From positions 87,708,650 to 87,772,649 of the forward strand of contig OZ035962.1 in the NCBI GenBank assembly GCA_964034945.1: a DNA stretch of 64,000 bases. Direction: 5' to 3'. Both the position numbers and the translations under genes were made by a program. The notes beneath the pieces are model-generated. The model saw nothing but the letters and a program-made list of their open reading frames with translations. It ran no database searches and was not told the DNA's origin. Shown piece after piece: positions 34,698 to 45,496 of this stretch. Within the stretch, counting starts at the first letter, position 1. Each line of letters begins with the position of its first letter. This DNA comes from Chrysopilus asiliformis. Its lineage: Eukaryota > Arthropoda > Insecta > Diptera > Rhagionidae.

Positions 34698-35304
34698 ACC
34701 CGTATGGTGAAACCAAAGGGTATATTAGATTTGCCTTACCGTTTGTAACGCCGAGATCCCGTCATCACACAAAAAAATGAATTACACCAGTGTGTTTAGA
34801 ATGATAAAAAAAAGTTGAATTTACAGCCTTATTCTAGCTACGGTCACTAGTCACAACTCGGTCACAAGAGCCTCAAATTGTATGGACTTGTGACTTGTGA
34901 CTTAAGTATCACAACGCCAGAATACGGCTGTTAGCATGTCCGTCCGTCCGTCCGTCTGTCTGTGGCGCGGATTGCGGGCGCACAGATTGAGCTAGAGACT
35001 TGAAGTTTTGCACAGATTCGTTTTTTGTAAAATGCAAGGCTAAGTTCGTTAATGGGCAAAAATGGACCATTAGGGGGGGTACCCCCCATACGAACGAAAA
35101 CGTTTTTTGTAAATATCGCAAAAACGGTACATCTCATCAAAAAAGTCCAAGAACAAAAGTTATTTAGGATATGATTCTACATAAATCTCCCATACATCAA
35201 AATCCGATTGGAATAAGTTTTAAAAAATCTTATTGGAAAGTTTGACTTCAAAGTGGAATTTTGGTACAACTGTTCGAATTTTGATACGAATATCACCATA
35301 CGGG
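34698..35304 (+). mobile_element. (GTCY)n element with ACCCGTATGGTGA ends, copy 2
   Basis: Closely matches copy 1 (9728-10263) over its length, including the ends, 'ttgccttaccgtttgtaacg', the G7/C6 block and 'acatcaaaatcc'. The (GTCY)n tract is much shorter here (about 34937-34962). A Harbinger-like MITE has inserted just before that tract. Confidence 0.72.
34824..34930 (-). mobile_element. Harbinger-like MITE, copy 2
   Basis: Opposite-orientation copy of 6298-6397 with ends CAGCCTTATTCTAGC and GCCAGAATACGGCTG, flanked by TTA at 34821-34823 and 34931-34933. Comparison with the uninterrupted element at 9728-10263 shows the empty site (gttgaattttgcatgtcc), so the insertion is directly demonstrated. 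Confidence 0.88.
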
Positions 35305-36371
35305 TTTTCAATAATTGTCAGATTGGCAATTATATCTTGTGTTATGTTTTAGGTATGATTTTGGAATCACCAATTTTTTTTATTTTCATTAAAAAATGTA
35401 CTAAAAAGGAGAAAATAATTTTTTTTGGGCGCTGTGTATCAGAAATAAAAGTGGGAGAAAATCGCAAAAAAAAAATAAAAATTTCAAGTCGCTAGGTCAA
35501 CGTGTTCTCGAATTATTTAAGTACACTCGCAATTATATGAACTTGAATATCAAAAAAAATCGCAAAAAATAAAATAAAATATTTATCTTGCTTTTTTTAC
35601 TGATATACAGCCCCAAAAAAATTTTTTTTTACCTTTTTAGTACATTTTTTTTAAAGTAGCTTTTTTAGAATTTTTTTGATCCTTTTTAGTCGTTTTGTGT
35701 TTGATTAGTATGGCTAAAAATCTAAAATGACGCTTAAATATAAATAATTTTTAGCCTTCAAATATATATCCTTGCCTTTGAGATATCCTTACGAACTTTT
35801 TGACTCCAGAAATCGGATTCTGCTACCCCAAAAATCAACAGATGAGAATTTTTCCAGGGAAAAAATTCATCCACTAATATCTACCCCCTTCCCTTCAGTA
35901 AACTCCTCTCCTGCTGTCTTCTACAATTCAGAAGGGATTTGGATCAAGTTCTCTCCGTTGGAGTCGCCCTCCATCAAGGTCATTTTTTGCCCACTCAATT
36001 TTAATCTTTTACCGTTATCGAGATATAAAATGTGAAAAAAATCCAAAATATATAAAATATAAAAAAACATAAAAATTTGGTAAAAATATAATTCAAATCA
36101 GACAATAATAGAGTCTGTATGTTTTTTACATGGAGCCAAAACAGCACAACCGATTTCGATAGAATTTTTGCCCGCGGGTAAAGTTACTTGCAGAATAAAA
36201 GATGGGGTACTTTTTATTGACCTTGCTTGGAGGGATTCCGATCTGGTCTCCAATATTAGTGACGGCAGCCCTCAGGACGCTCAGAAAAAATGTTCGCCCA
36301 ATAATATCTACCCCACTTTTCAAGTCAGATTCGAGGCCAAAAGCCAAATAACTACCTCTGCCGTAAAGCGG
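35305..36371. repeat. Repeat fragments
   Basis: Positions 35385-35650 repeat the A/T-rich palindromic unit around 'gggcgctgtgtatcagaaat' seen at about 1600-1700. Positions 35750-35840 match the 'ccttacg...atcggattctgc' part of the repeat at 1800-2085. No gene. Confidence 0.5.
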
Positions 36372-36372
36372 C

Positions 36373-36839
36373 CCCTACATGTTCAATCTTGCAGTCAATC
36401 ATGCTGTCACAGCAAAAAGCTTATTTGCACTAGACGCTCAATCATGCAAGCATCATTTTATTCCAAACAGCCAAACCGAGAGCACACAGCACAAATATGA
36501 AGTTAAAAAATGTTTGTCCTTATATTTTTCGCTTTTCGTCATCCACAACTCACTTCTTTGTCTGTATAACTCGAAAAAGGATTCCCAAAAAACTTTGTCT
36601 TTTATATGCAACATCTTTTGACTACTAAAAATTACGCTGAAATGACGAATGGATTGACAGCTTTGTCATACACGTTCAAGCATGCTGTCATTCACAAAGC
36701 TCCCTCTAAAAATATCAAAATGATTTTGATATTTGCCATCGTGCTGTCAATCATGGATTTTGCATAACAGCATCACCATAGACTTCCAAAATGCTGTCAC
36801 AGCATGCGATGATTGACTGCAAGATTGAACGTGCTTTAG
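36373..36839. mobile_element. MITE with CCTAC..GTTCAATCTTGCAG ends
   Basis: The left gttcaatcttgcagtcaatc is matched by the complement of gattgactgcaagattgaac at the right. 'atgctgtcacagca' is also present near both ends. About 467 bp, noncoding, lying just downstream of the 3' end of the first ankyrin gene. Confidence 0.75.
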
Positions 36840-36891
36840 GTGTCCAGGGGCGCAGACTTTATTATTTTCTAATTTTAGATTTGCATGTATT

Positions 36892-36897
36892 TTTATT
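36892..36897 (-). terminator. Candidate polyadenylation signal, ankyrin gene A
   Basis: AATAAA on the minus strand about 30 nt after the stop codon of the ankyrin gene. The position is suitable, but AATAAA is common in such AT-rich DNA. Confidence 0.4.
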
Positions 36898-36924
36898 ATG
36901 TTTTTGTATTATGGGCAATGATTC

Positions 36925-39900
36925 TTAAAATTTGACTGGTGGACAAAGTTTCTTCTGCGAGCCATAAGTATATTGCCACAGAATATTTTTCACATCATGA
37001 TATTTTAAATATTTCTTGTTTTTCTCAATACATTCAAAATAATTATTTTGTTTTGCTAAAATAACCGCCTCTATACATTCAAGCGACACAATTCTCGCGG
37101 CAAAATATTTTCTATTAACATCTGATTCAAAAATTCCATTCAACAAATCTATAGCGTCTCCGAAATTCTCTTCTTCAATTTTAAGGTAAGCCTCGCCAAA
37201 TTTATGCATCATTTGTACAAAAGTGTTACCAGAATCATTAATTTTTTCAAGTTCCACCAGAGCGTCCTTATAACATTTCATTTGTTTCAAAACATAGAAT
37301 TTATATAGGGCTATAAAATCTTTAAATGTAATTTTTGTCTTACATCTGCGGAATTCAGACTTTTCCCAAAATTCAAGCATTTCATTTAAAATATTTAGAA
37401 CTTCATTGTTTCGTCCACGGTCGATGTTTGCAATAACTTCCTTTGCAAACTCCAAAATCCTTCGTTCATCACGATTGAAATACTTTTTTCGTTTTGGAAT
37501 AAACTGTCTGTAATTCTCTTTAAGAATGTCTTCTAAGAAATTGATTTGATTATTTTCAAAACAACACAACAGCATGTGACATTGAAGATAAAGGACAAAA
37601 GTGTTTTCCTCATCCAAAAGCGTACTGTATTTTAAAATTAGAGATTTTAACAATTCAAGTTTATTGATTTTATCTGTTTCACGAAATACTGTACCAAATT
37701 CGAAGTCATTTTCATTGAAATAGGTGCAAAATTTATTAAAATGGATACTTCCTTGTTGGAAAAGCGTGTCGAAAACACTTTTCCCATTAAAATCTAAAAT
37801 GGTGAATAAACAATAGCCCGAATTTTTGGATATGTATAACGCAGGCGATTTAAAAAGTTCATTAACATTGCCTAAAAGTTGTGCAACTTTGTTGTTAGGA
37901 TTAATATCTTCTGGAATTTTTCCTTCCAGGTTTTTACCGTTATAAAATGCTCCATTGGACAGAAGGATTTCCGCAATTTCTAGATTATTATTCTCAGCAG
38001 CATAATGTAAAGCCGTGTTACCCAAAAAATCAACTGCATTCACATTGATATCTTTTTCCATCAATAATTTCACATTTTCAATTACGCCCAACTTAGCGGC
38101 GTAATGAAGAAGTGTCAGTCCGTCGCCATCTTTGATGTTTATTGGAAAATTTCCGATGGCGTCCTCCAAAATGGTTAAATCACCAAATTTTGCTGCGTCT
38201 AAAGCTGATTTTATGGCCGTCAAAAGCCTTTGATTTTCCTCAGTCACAGAATCACAAACTGTTTTATCCGAAATTTCATAAGAAACACCAGCTTCCAGCA
38301 AATAATTCAAAATCCCAGCACCAGTGCTGTCAGCTGCAATATGCAACGCTGTCTGACCCAAATTGTTTCTAAGATTCAAATCACATTTTTGCTTTATCAA
38401 AAAATCGACTACTGAAAAATTTTGATGAATTATTGCTAAATGCAACAAAGTCTGTCCGTCACGATTGCGTTCGTTTACCGAATATAAACCGTTATTCAAA
38501 TAATAAGGTAAAATTCCAGTTTTATTGATAATATCGAGATGTACTGGTTTATTTCCATCACAATCTTCCAACTGCAAATTTGCATTCGCTGCTAGAAGAA
38601 CATCCACAACGCCAGCTAGTGATGCAAAATGCAGTGCAGTTCGGCCATTTTTGTCCTGAAAATTCACATCGGCAGAGCTTCTATTCGATAAAAGTATTTG
38701 AATGCAAGGAAAATTATTGCTTTTTACAGCAATCATCAATGGCGTACCGTGATGTGATAAAATATTGGGATTTGCTTTGACTTTCAGGAGAATTTTGATT
38801 ATTTGAGAAAATCCTTCCCTGGTAGCCAAGTGTAATGGCGTGAAACCTTCTGAACCCTGTACCCCTCTCTCGGTTTTCTGTTTCAAAAGCAATTTTAATA
38901 CCTCAACATTACCGTCCATTGCAGCAAAATGTAACGGTATGTTACCGTCGTCATCTCTGCTATTAACATCGCAACCCTCTTTTATCAGGGTTTCCACAAT
39001 CGGATCAGGACAAAATCCCGCCGCCAAGTGAAGAAGTGACCTTCCGTTCGTGGCTGTGATCGTTAGGTCTGTACCGTTAAAACTAACTAACGCTTGAATA
39101 AAGTGAAGATGCAGCAATTCGAATGCTCGGACTATTGGTTTTGGTTCTCCTAGGTTAACGTCAATTTGTTTCCTTATTAAAAAATCAAACATTGGGCGAT
39201 TATCATTTTCCACTGCGGAAGTTAGCAAGGATTTTCCATTTTCATCCTCTTTAATATCAAAACCTTTTTTAATTAGAAACTTCAATGTATTCACAGATAT
39301 CCGAGACACGGACTTCATTTTAGGCATTGCAGCGCCATGTTTTATTAAAATTTTTAAAATTTCTAACCTAGAAAAATGACATGCGTAGTCGGAAAGGGTC
39401 ATTTGATATCTGAAGTAGGAATTTAAATTTCCACACAGTTTCAGAAGAGCTTTTAAGAGTTTGATGTTTCCTCTTTCAATACATTCAAAAAGCATTTCCT
39501 CTATCAGAAAAACTGGGTTTTCATTTTGGGTTGAGTTTTCGATTACAGCTTGAAAAGTTCTGACATCGCTGGTCTTCCCCGCCATTTTTAAATCCCTCGC
39601 GCCAAATTTGAAATTTGTCTCAATCAAGAAATTTATGATGTCGTATTTTTCTTCTGCAACAGCGATATTTACAGGAGTTTGTAAATTTTCATCTGGTGAG
39701 TCTAATTGGAATCCTTTATCTAATAATATTTTGAAAATATCAACGTTTCCCCGTTTCGCTGCAATATGGAGGGCTGTTTGCTTGTTTTCGCTTACGTAAT
39801 TCACATCGATGTCATTTCCGGTCACTATTTTCTGAACCAACTTCAAATCATTACAGGAAACTGCAAAGCGCAAAGGATCGCCATCAATTTTAGCGACATT

Positions 39901-42900
39901 TTCAATTAACCATGAGACAATTTCAATATTTCGACGTTCTTCCGCAAGATCTAAAGCGCTTTTCCCGTTGTCAGTTTCCAAATTCACATCGGCGCCATTT
40001 TGTATCAAAATTTTTACAGCGTCAAGGCAGTTATTAGCTGAAGCGAAATGCAGCGCTGCCAGACCTTCTTTCTGTTGAAAGTCTGGAATATCCCCAGATT
40101 TGATTAAAATTTCCATAAAATCTGCTCGATTGTATGCAGCAGCTAACTGTAAATTTGTAAAATGTTGTTCTTCTGATTTAAGTTCAGTTTCGTTTTGTGA
40201 ATTCAATTCGTTATTACTCTGAAATGAGCGAAGATATTTGAAAATTTCCCAGTGGTTTTTAGCAATCGCCAAATGGATTGGTTTAAAATTTTTGTTGTCC
40301 GAAATGTTAATGTTTTCTGGACAAGTGGCGGCTATGTTCCGAACTACATCAAGAGAACCACCCAAAACTGCAGAATGCAGTGGCGTTCGACCGTAAATAT
40401 CAACAGATTTTAAATAATGTATGAGTAAAGGGTGTTTATTTAACAAAATTTTAATGAATTTATGCTGTCCGTGGTATGCAGCTGTGTGGAAAAAATGTTG
40501 TTCTTTGTTATTCACCCATGTAAGGTTTTTAAAATTAAATAATTTTAAAAAATAACTGAAATTTTTATAATTTTTGGCCATTGCACATAGTTGTAGTATC
40601 GAATTTCCGTCTTTATCTCTGGAATTTTCATCAATTAAATCACTTTCAAATATTTTCATTGCTTGCTCGGAATTTCCCGACTTTAACAGTTTAAAAAAAT
40701 TGCTTAGGTTCACCAGAATTTGATTAAAAATATGGCTGAAATTTTGTTTATAGTCCGAAAATTTGTACCGCTGAGTTTTGTGAATTTTTTCCAGTGGTTT
40801 CGGTTTTATAAATTCAAGAGCGTTAACAACAATTGACAGTTGAACATCACAAGGTAGCAAATTTGTGATACAATTTCCATGCGCCAAATGATTTCTTAGC
40901 TGTTTTCCAACCAATATTGGAAATGGTTCATCCAGAAAGAATGAATTCTCCTCAAGTGAATCTTCATTGAGTCCTAAAATATCCAAAATCATCATTTCCA
41001 GTATTAGAACATAATTTTTTTTATATTTATTTAACTTCAAATATTTCCGCCATGGCATCTTTTCATCATAAACTCCATTCGTCGGTCTTGTCAGGAAGAA
41101 TTTGTAAATTCTCTCAGTATCGTGAGTGATTTCTTTTTTCAAAAAATGCCGGGTAATCCCTTCAAATGAGTTTCGCAGAAGAACTTCCTTTTTATTTTCT
41201 GGAATTTTACGTTTTTTCATCTGTCCAGATCTCATTTCCTGATCGTGTTCTTTCACACTGAAAATATTTCTTGTATTAAATCCAAATGACGCTGAAATTT
41301 TCTCCAAAATACTTGTAACTTTATAACGAACCAAGTTTCCTTTACTACGAATGGCGTATAGGACAAACTCGATTATTATTTGTAAATCCGTTCGAAGGTT
41401 TTTATCTCTGCTAGTCAACATTTCTTTAAATTTTACTTTTTCTTCAACACTTTTAAAACACCCTGTTAAAAACTTTTGTGTTGCCGAATTTCGATTGTAT
41501 TTTCGAATGATGTCTGCCATTTTTTCGAAAATATTTCTATCTAAAATTGATTTTTTTGTTTTAAAATTGTCTACCAATAACTTCAGTTCTTTAGGCTTAT
41601 CAATTTCCTTATAAATATGAAGTGATAAACCTTTTAAGTTGTAATTTGTGTAGAAAATCTTATTAAAATATTCGGCTTCGTTAATTTGAATCTCTTCGTG
41701 GTTAAAAATTTCCTTCAATTTGAATTGTGGCAGGGTTGCCATCTGTATTTCATCGAGAGTGTGGCAATAAATTTCCAGTAAAATTTCTTGGGCACAAAAG
41801 CCAATATTTATTAAATCATCTCGAATCCTTGAAAGTTGTTTCTCATTATAACTTTCTTCAATCACTTTTCGTCGATGTTCCACAGATTTTACATGCGAAA
41901 CGCTATCTCGAAGATCCTGCATTACTTTTCTAGCATCGATACGAAGAAATTTACTAAATTTTGATATAATTTTATTGGAAAGCTTTGGTGAAGTCCAAGT
42001 ATTTTTTATATTTTCACCAACAATTTGAATTGTCCGTTGCAAAAGCAAATAATTTTCTTCTTTACTAATTCCCCAGTCGACTAAGGTTAGGGTGAAACTT
42101 ACTACCATAAATAGCGAGAATACATCCCGAATTTTACTGTAATCAACATAAAATGATTTGAAAATTGGATTTTCCACGGAAAGTTTTAAAATAACTTCTT
42201 CTCGATTTGGTAATTTATCAGTTGATCTCCAATTTAAATCTTCGTGATTTATGGTCTCTGACAATGCTTCCAAACTCTGTTTAAAAATACCCAAATAAAT
42301 AAATAATTTCCCTTTACTAATTGCATATCGATAATAAAAACTGTAAAGATCCTTACTATCACGTGATTTCAAAAAAATCATCAAGAAAAACTCAATTTCC
42401 TCCCATGGCACTCGATCGTAAGTTCCTTTCAATACGGATTTTAGTGTAAAAATTTGCTTTGCTATTTCTTTAGCTAAAAATTCAAATATCTCATCGGTTT
42501 CTTTTCGATTATAAACTAAAAATCGAGATAAACATCCAATTAAAAATCTCAGCCTATCTCTAGCTTCCTCCAAATTCAATTCACACTTTGAAATATTCTC
42601 AAAAACGCTTGACTCAAATTTCAAACGCACCAAAGAACTTTCCACCATAATTTTAAAATAATCGGTGAGTGGAATATTTTGAATAATCGCTAATTGATAT
42701 GATTTTGAAATTGCTTCTTGTAAAAAGATTCCTTTTTCGCGGTTTTTACATTCAGTAGACCAATTTTGAAAGAGTTTTCTAAACATTTTACAATTTGACT
42801 CACGAAAAGCATAATAAAATGCGTTTCTATGGTTTGAATCTTCAATAGATGGTGACATTTTTGTACTAAAGTGCGCTAAATTGTCTAGGATATTACATTC

Positions 42901-43332
42901 GTTTTTAAATAGAAAATCTAATATTTTTACAGAATTATGCTTACACGCTAAAATTATTGGATTAAATTCTTTAAATAAATTAGTTTCAGTTGAGTTATTT
43001 GAAATTTCTTTCAAAATATGTTGATTTTCATTTTTGAAAGTTTGCAACTCTTCTGCCCAATGCGATATTTTCTTAAAACTGTTGCTAATTATTGCACTTT
43101 TGATGTTTTTTAAGATTTTTAATAGGATGAGAGCGAGATCTTCTGGCTCCATTGTTCGCGACATTTTCGCCACAGTTTTAGAGCTCGATTTTGTGTATTT
43201 TGTACGTGAAGTGATAGCCAACTTTACAGGTTTCGCCTTACGCCGCTTCCTTATACGTTGCTCAGTATGTTGACTCCTCAGTTGTGTGCTAGACTTTTCC
43301 GTGTGTCCCTGCTTCAAAAATAATGCCATCAA
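36925..43332 (-). CDS. Giant ankyrin-repeat protein with HEPN-like motifs (A)
   Basis: An intronless frame of 2,135 codons. Residues about 60-900 (numbered from the first Met) are mostly helical and lack ankyrin repeats. They contain two R-x4-H motifs, R475-DSVS-H480 and R813-NHLA-H818; the second sits in KQLRNHLAHGN, typical of HEPN RNase folds. About 20 ankyrin repeats follow (about 905-1800; e.g. GLAALHFASANNCLDAVKIL, GNTALHYAAENNNLEIAEIL). The last 330 residues are helical, possibly TPR-like. No signal peptide is evident, so a cytosolic or nuclear location is likely. The tandem paralogue's start aligns with Met61 (43152), which I prefer; the upstream extension is basic (RKRRKAK). Known HEPN proteins cut RNA, and RNase L pairs a HEPN-fold nuclease with ankyrin repeats; nuclease activity here is inference. 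It could also be a scaffold with an inactive fold. Confidence 0.85.
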   Translation of the reverse strand: MMALFLKQGHTEKSSTQLRSQHTEQRIRKRRKAKPVKLAITSRTKYTKSSSKTVAKMSRTMEPEDLALILLKILKNIKSAIISNSFKKISHWAEELQTFKNENQHILKEISNNSTETNLFKEFNPIILACKHNSVKILDFLFKNECNILDNLAHFSTKMSPSIEDSNHRNAFYYAFRESNCKMFRKLFQNWSTECKNREKGIFLQEAISKSYQLAIIQNIPLTDYFKIMVESSLVRLKFESSVFENISKCELNLEEARDRLRFLIGCLSRFLVYNRKETDEIFEFLAKEIAKQIFTLKSVLKGTYDRVPWEEIEFFLMIFLKSRDSKDLYSFYYRYAISKGKLFIYLGIFKQSLEALSETINHEDLNWRSTDKLPNREEVILKLSVENPIFKSFYVDYSKIRDVFSLFMVVSFTLTLVDWGISKEENYLLLQRTIQIVGENIKNTWTSPKLSNKIISKFSKFLRIDARKVMQDLRDSVSHVKSVEHRRKVIEESYNEKQLSRIRDDLINIGFCAQEILLEIYCHTLDEIQMATLPQFKLKEIFNHEEIQINEAEYFNKIFYTNYNLKGLSLHIYKEIDKPKELKLLVDNFKTKKSILDRNIFEKMADIIRKYNRNSATQKFLTGCFKSVEEKVKFKEMLTSRDKNLRTDLQIIIEFVLYAIRSKGNLVRYKVTSILEKISASFGFNTRNIFSVKEHDQEMRSGQMKKRKIPENKKEVLLRNSFEGITRHFLKKEITHDTERIYKFFLTRPTNGVYDEKMPWRKYLKLNKYKKNYVLILEMMILDILGLNEDSLEENSFFLDEPFPILVGKQLRNHLAHGNCITNLLPCDVQLSIVVNALEFIKPKPLEKIHKTQRYKFSDYKQNFSHIFNQILVNLSNFFKLLKSGNSEQAMKIFESDLIDENSRDKDGNSILQLCAMAKNYKNFSYFLKLFNFKNLTWVNNKEQHFFHTAAYHGQHKFIKILLNKHPLLIHYLKSVDIYGRTPLHSAVLGGSLDVVRNIAATCPENINISDNKNFKPIHLAIAKNHWEIFKYLRSFQSNNELNSQNETELKSEEQHFTNLQLAAAYNRADFMEILIKSGDIPDFQQKEGLAALHFASANNCLDAVKILIQNGADVNLETDNGKSALDLAEERRNIEIVSWLIENVAKIDGDPLRFAVSCNDLKLVQKIVTGNDIDVNYVSENKQTALHIAAKRGNVDIFKILLDKGFQLDSPDENLQTPVNIAVAEEKYDIINFLIETNFKFGARDLKMAGKTSDVRTFQAVIENSTQNENPVFLIEEMLFECIERGNIKLLKALLKLCGNLNSYFRYQMTLSDYACHFSRLEILKILIKHGAAMPKMKSVSRISVNTLKFLIKKGFDIKEDENGKSLLTSAVENDNRPMFDFLIRKQIDVNLGEPKPIVRAFELLHLHFIQALVSFNGTDLTITATNGRSLLHLAAGFCPDPIVETLIKEGCDVNSRDDDGNIPLHFAAMDGNVEVLKLLLKQKTERGVQGSEGFTPLHLATREGFSQIIKILLKVKANPNILSHHGTPLMIAVKSNNFPCIQILLSNRSSADVNFQDKNGRTALHFASLAGVVDVLLAANANLQLEDCDGNKPVHLDIINKTGILPYYLNNGLYSVNERNRDGQTLLHLAIIHQNFSVVDFLIKQKCDLNLRNNLGQTALHIAADSTGAGILNYLLEAGVSYEISDKTVCDSVTEENQRLLTAIKSALDAAKFGDLTILEDAIGNFPINIKDGDGLTLLHYAAKLGVIENVKLLMEKDINVNAVDFLGNTALHYAAENNNLEIAEILLSNGAFYNGKNLEGKIPEDINPNNKVAQLLGNVNELFKSPALYISKNSGYCLFTILDFNGKSVFDTLFQQGSIHFNKFCTYFNENDFEFGTVFRETDKINKLELLKSLILKYSTLLDEENTFVLYLQCHMLLCCFENNQINFLEDILKENYRQFIPKRKKYFNRDERRILEFAKEVIANIDRGRNNEVLNILNEMLEFWEKSEFRRCKTKITFKDFIALYKFYVLKQMKCYKDALVELEKINDSGNTFVQMMHKFGEAYLKIEEENFGDAIDLLNGIFESDVNRKYFAARIVSLECIEAVILAKQNNYFECIEKNKKYLKYHDVKNILWQYTYGSQKKLCPPVKF

Positions 43333-44370
43333 ACATTTTGATTTACAAAGAAATATGTGTTTTTTTTTACCTCAAATCTGTAGTATCTGCTTTTGTCCTC
43401 CAATTCACGCTATTTTCTTAAAGTGACGTTCAATCATTTGTTTTTCATTTTTCCGTCACTCATTTAAACAAAAAAATGCTTAGGGAAAACCAATGAATTT
43501 TACAACCAACGGAAAATTAAACCAAAATCGAATTGCGTTTGGCTTCAAATTTAAATTCACGGAGGCAACACTAATATTATTTATGAGAAAATAAACGAAC
43601 TTTCTATCAAACTTTTTACTTTGTTTGAAATATACCTCGTTTTTTTAAAGAAATCTCGTTTCAAAAGATTATTTCTCTCCAAATGAACTACTAATTTATA
43701 GTTCCATTACCGATGGATGGATTTTTCCACAATTTCTCGATAACCTTTAAACATTTTGACATTAAAAACGTTACAGCGGCGTCACTCCGAAGAAGATACG
43801 TGACTAAAAGACTTTTCATTTTTGAGGAATTGTGCTTGCGAACATCTCAAAATTAAGCCATCTTCGATATATGAAACAAAACAGAAAACTTGAAAAAAAA
43901 ACAAGTGTGGTATTTATATAAAGATATCTAAAGATATTTTTTTATATCCAATTCTGCTTCGCGGCAAAATTATCTCAGTTATATTACATTCTTCCACGTG
44001 GTTAGTTTGTATAAATTTTTCATATTTTTCTTGCTTTTTAATTTTCGTTTTAAGATTTTTCAGCTTTTAAAAACTCTTAGCCGCCACCAAGAATTTATTG
44101 GACTAATAAAATAAACCGGTTTTAATTATAAGTAGGCATAGTAGTTGTCAAATATTTTGTTTGTTAGCAGCAAAACCATGAATTTAAGAATTAATGATAG
44201 TTTTTGTTGTGTATAAAATTCACCGGGATTAACTTTTTCATAGTTTTGAAATAAAAAAAATATCGCCATTTTTCTAACACCAAATTTATTTATTTATTAG
44301 ATCATTGAGCATTTTCTATAATCCAAATGGGCTCGAAATCAGATAAATTGGGAGTATAAAATATACAATA
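43333..44370. other. Spacer between ankyrin genes, promoter side of gene A
   Basis: AT-rich DNA upstream of ankyrin gene A. It presumably holds the promoter and 5' UTR, but no TATA box or initiator could be assigned with confidence. No repeats with clear ends. Confidence 0.4.
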
Positions 44371-44823
44371 GGGCTATTCACTCTTTATCGTAGTTGATCG
44401 TAAACTCGTAGAATCGTAGAATCATAAATAAAATTCGTAGTTTTTTGACAGTTCTTCATACAAATTTTTTTACGACGAAAACTACAATTTACCACACACG
44501 AAGGTATGGTAAAATCGTAATTTTTGTCGTACTTCTAATAAAGTGAGGTTAAGGCATGTTTTGTGACATGTCAACTTGGTGCCAACTCTAAAATGGACAT
44601 TGGAAAAGCAAGTAAATTAAAGTATTTATATGATTTAGTATAAATTAAGAGTTAAAAAATGCTTTAAACAATTTAGGTAAAGAAAATAAACAAAAGAGTC
44701 AAAAATTTACGACAAAACCCACCACCTCTAGTAAAGCGCTGCTCACGCTTCGTTGTACTTTTCCATCGTAGATGTAGAGTACAATCTACGATTTTACTAT
44801 CTACGATCAAGAGTGAATTGCCC
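44371..44823. mobile_element. MITE with GGGC.ATTCACTCTT ends
   Basis: The left gggctattcactctttatcg and the complement of the right cgatcaagagtgaattgccc are imperfect inverted repeats. TA flanks both sides, consistent with a Tc1/mariner-type target. 453 bp, noncoding, in the spacer between the two ankyrin genes. Confidence 0.75.
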
Positions 44824-45496
44824 TAATATATATATATAAAAAGAATTTTGTTTGTTTTCGTTATTAAAATACAGGCAAGCCTTTTTTGATCTTCCCAAAG
44901 ACCGACTTTGCTACTGGCGCTAGAGTCTACGCGAATTCAGTAAAGGAAAATTTTATAAAAATCTGCTAGAAAATGCAGTTCGAAATTTTTGTAAGTAGAA
45001 ATTTGGTTTGATTCTAATATCGTGAATTGTACGAATAAAATTGAGGTCTTTGTTTGGTGGCCATTTTTATACCCCACTATATTCCCTACCTGTCGTTGCC
45101 ATGTTAAAGCTTTTCGCAGAAGTTTTTTGCACCAAAAAACAAAGAGGAAACTTAAAAACTTTTGAATAACTACATAATCGGTATGCTTTCAAGGCCTCTA
45201 GTTTCGAATTTTGAAATTTCAACACCAGATTCGTGATCAGCGACTCCGAAAACCACCGTAGTTTATATTTCTCAGCCTCCAAATGGTCAGGCTTCTTTGC
45301 AAAAATCAATGTTTTTAACAACAACCCCCTACCCATGTCCCATATAACCCCTTAGTGGTAAAACTTCGAAAAATCCCACCTTAGTGAGCGCCTACATGAT
45401 ACAGTGAAAATTTCAAGTCTCTAGCTTCAGAGGTTTGGGCTGGGCGTTGATCAATCTGTCAACTCGTTAGTCAGTCAGGTTAAACGATTACATATA
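44824..45496. other. Intergenic repeat-like DNA
   Basis: No gene. The phrase 'atttcaagtctctagcttca' (about 45410-45430) followed by 'gtcaactcgttagtcagtca' resembles the (GTCY)-element bodies seen elsewhere in the window. Probably a decayed transposon. Confidence 0.4.
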
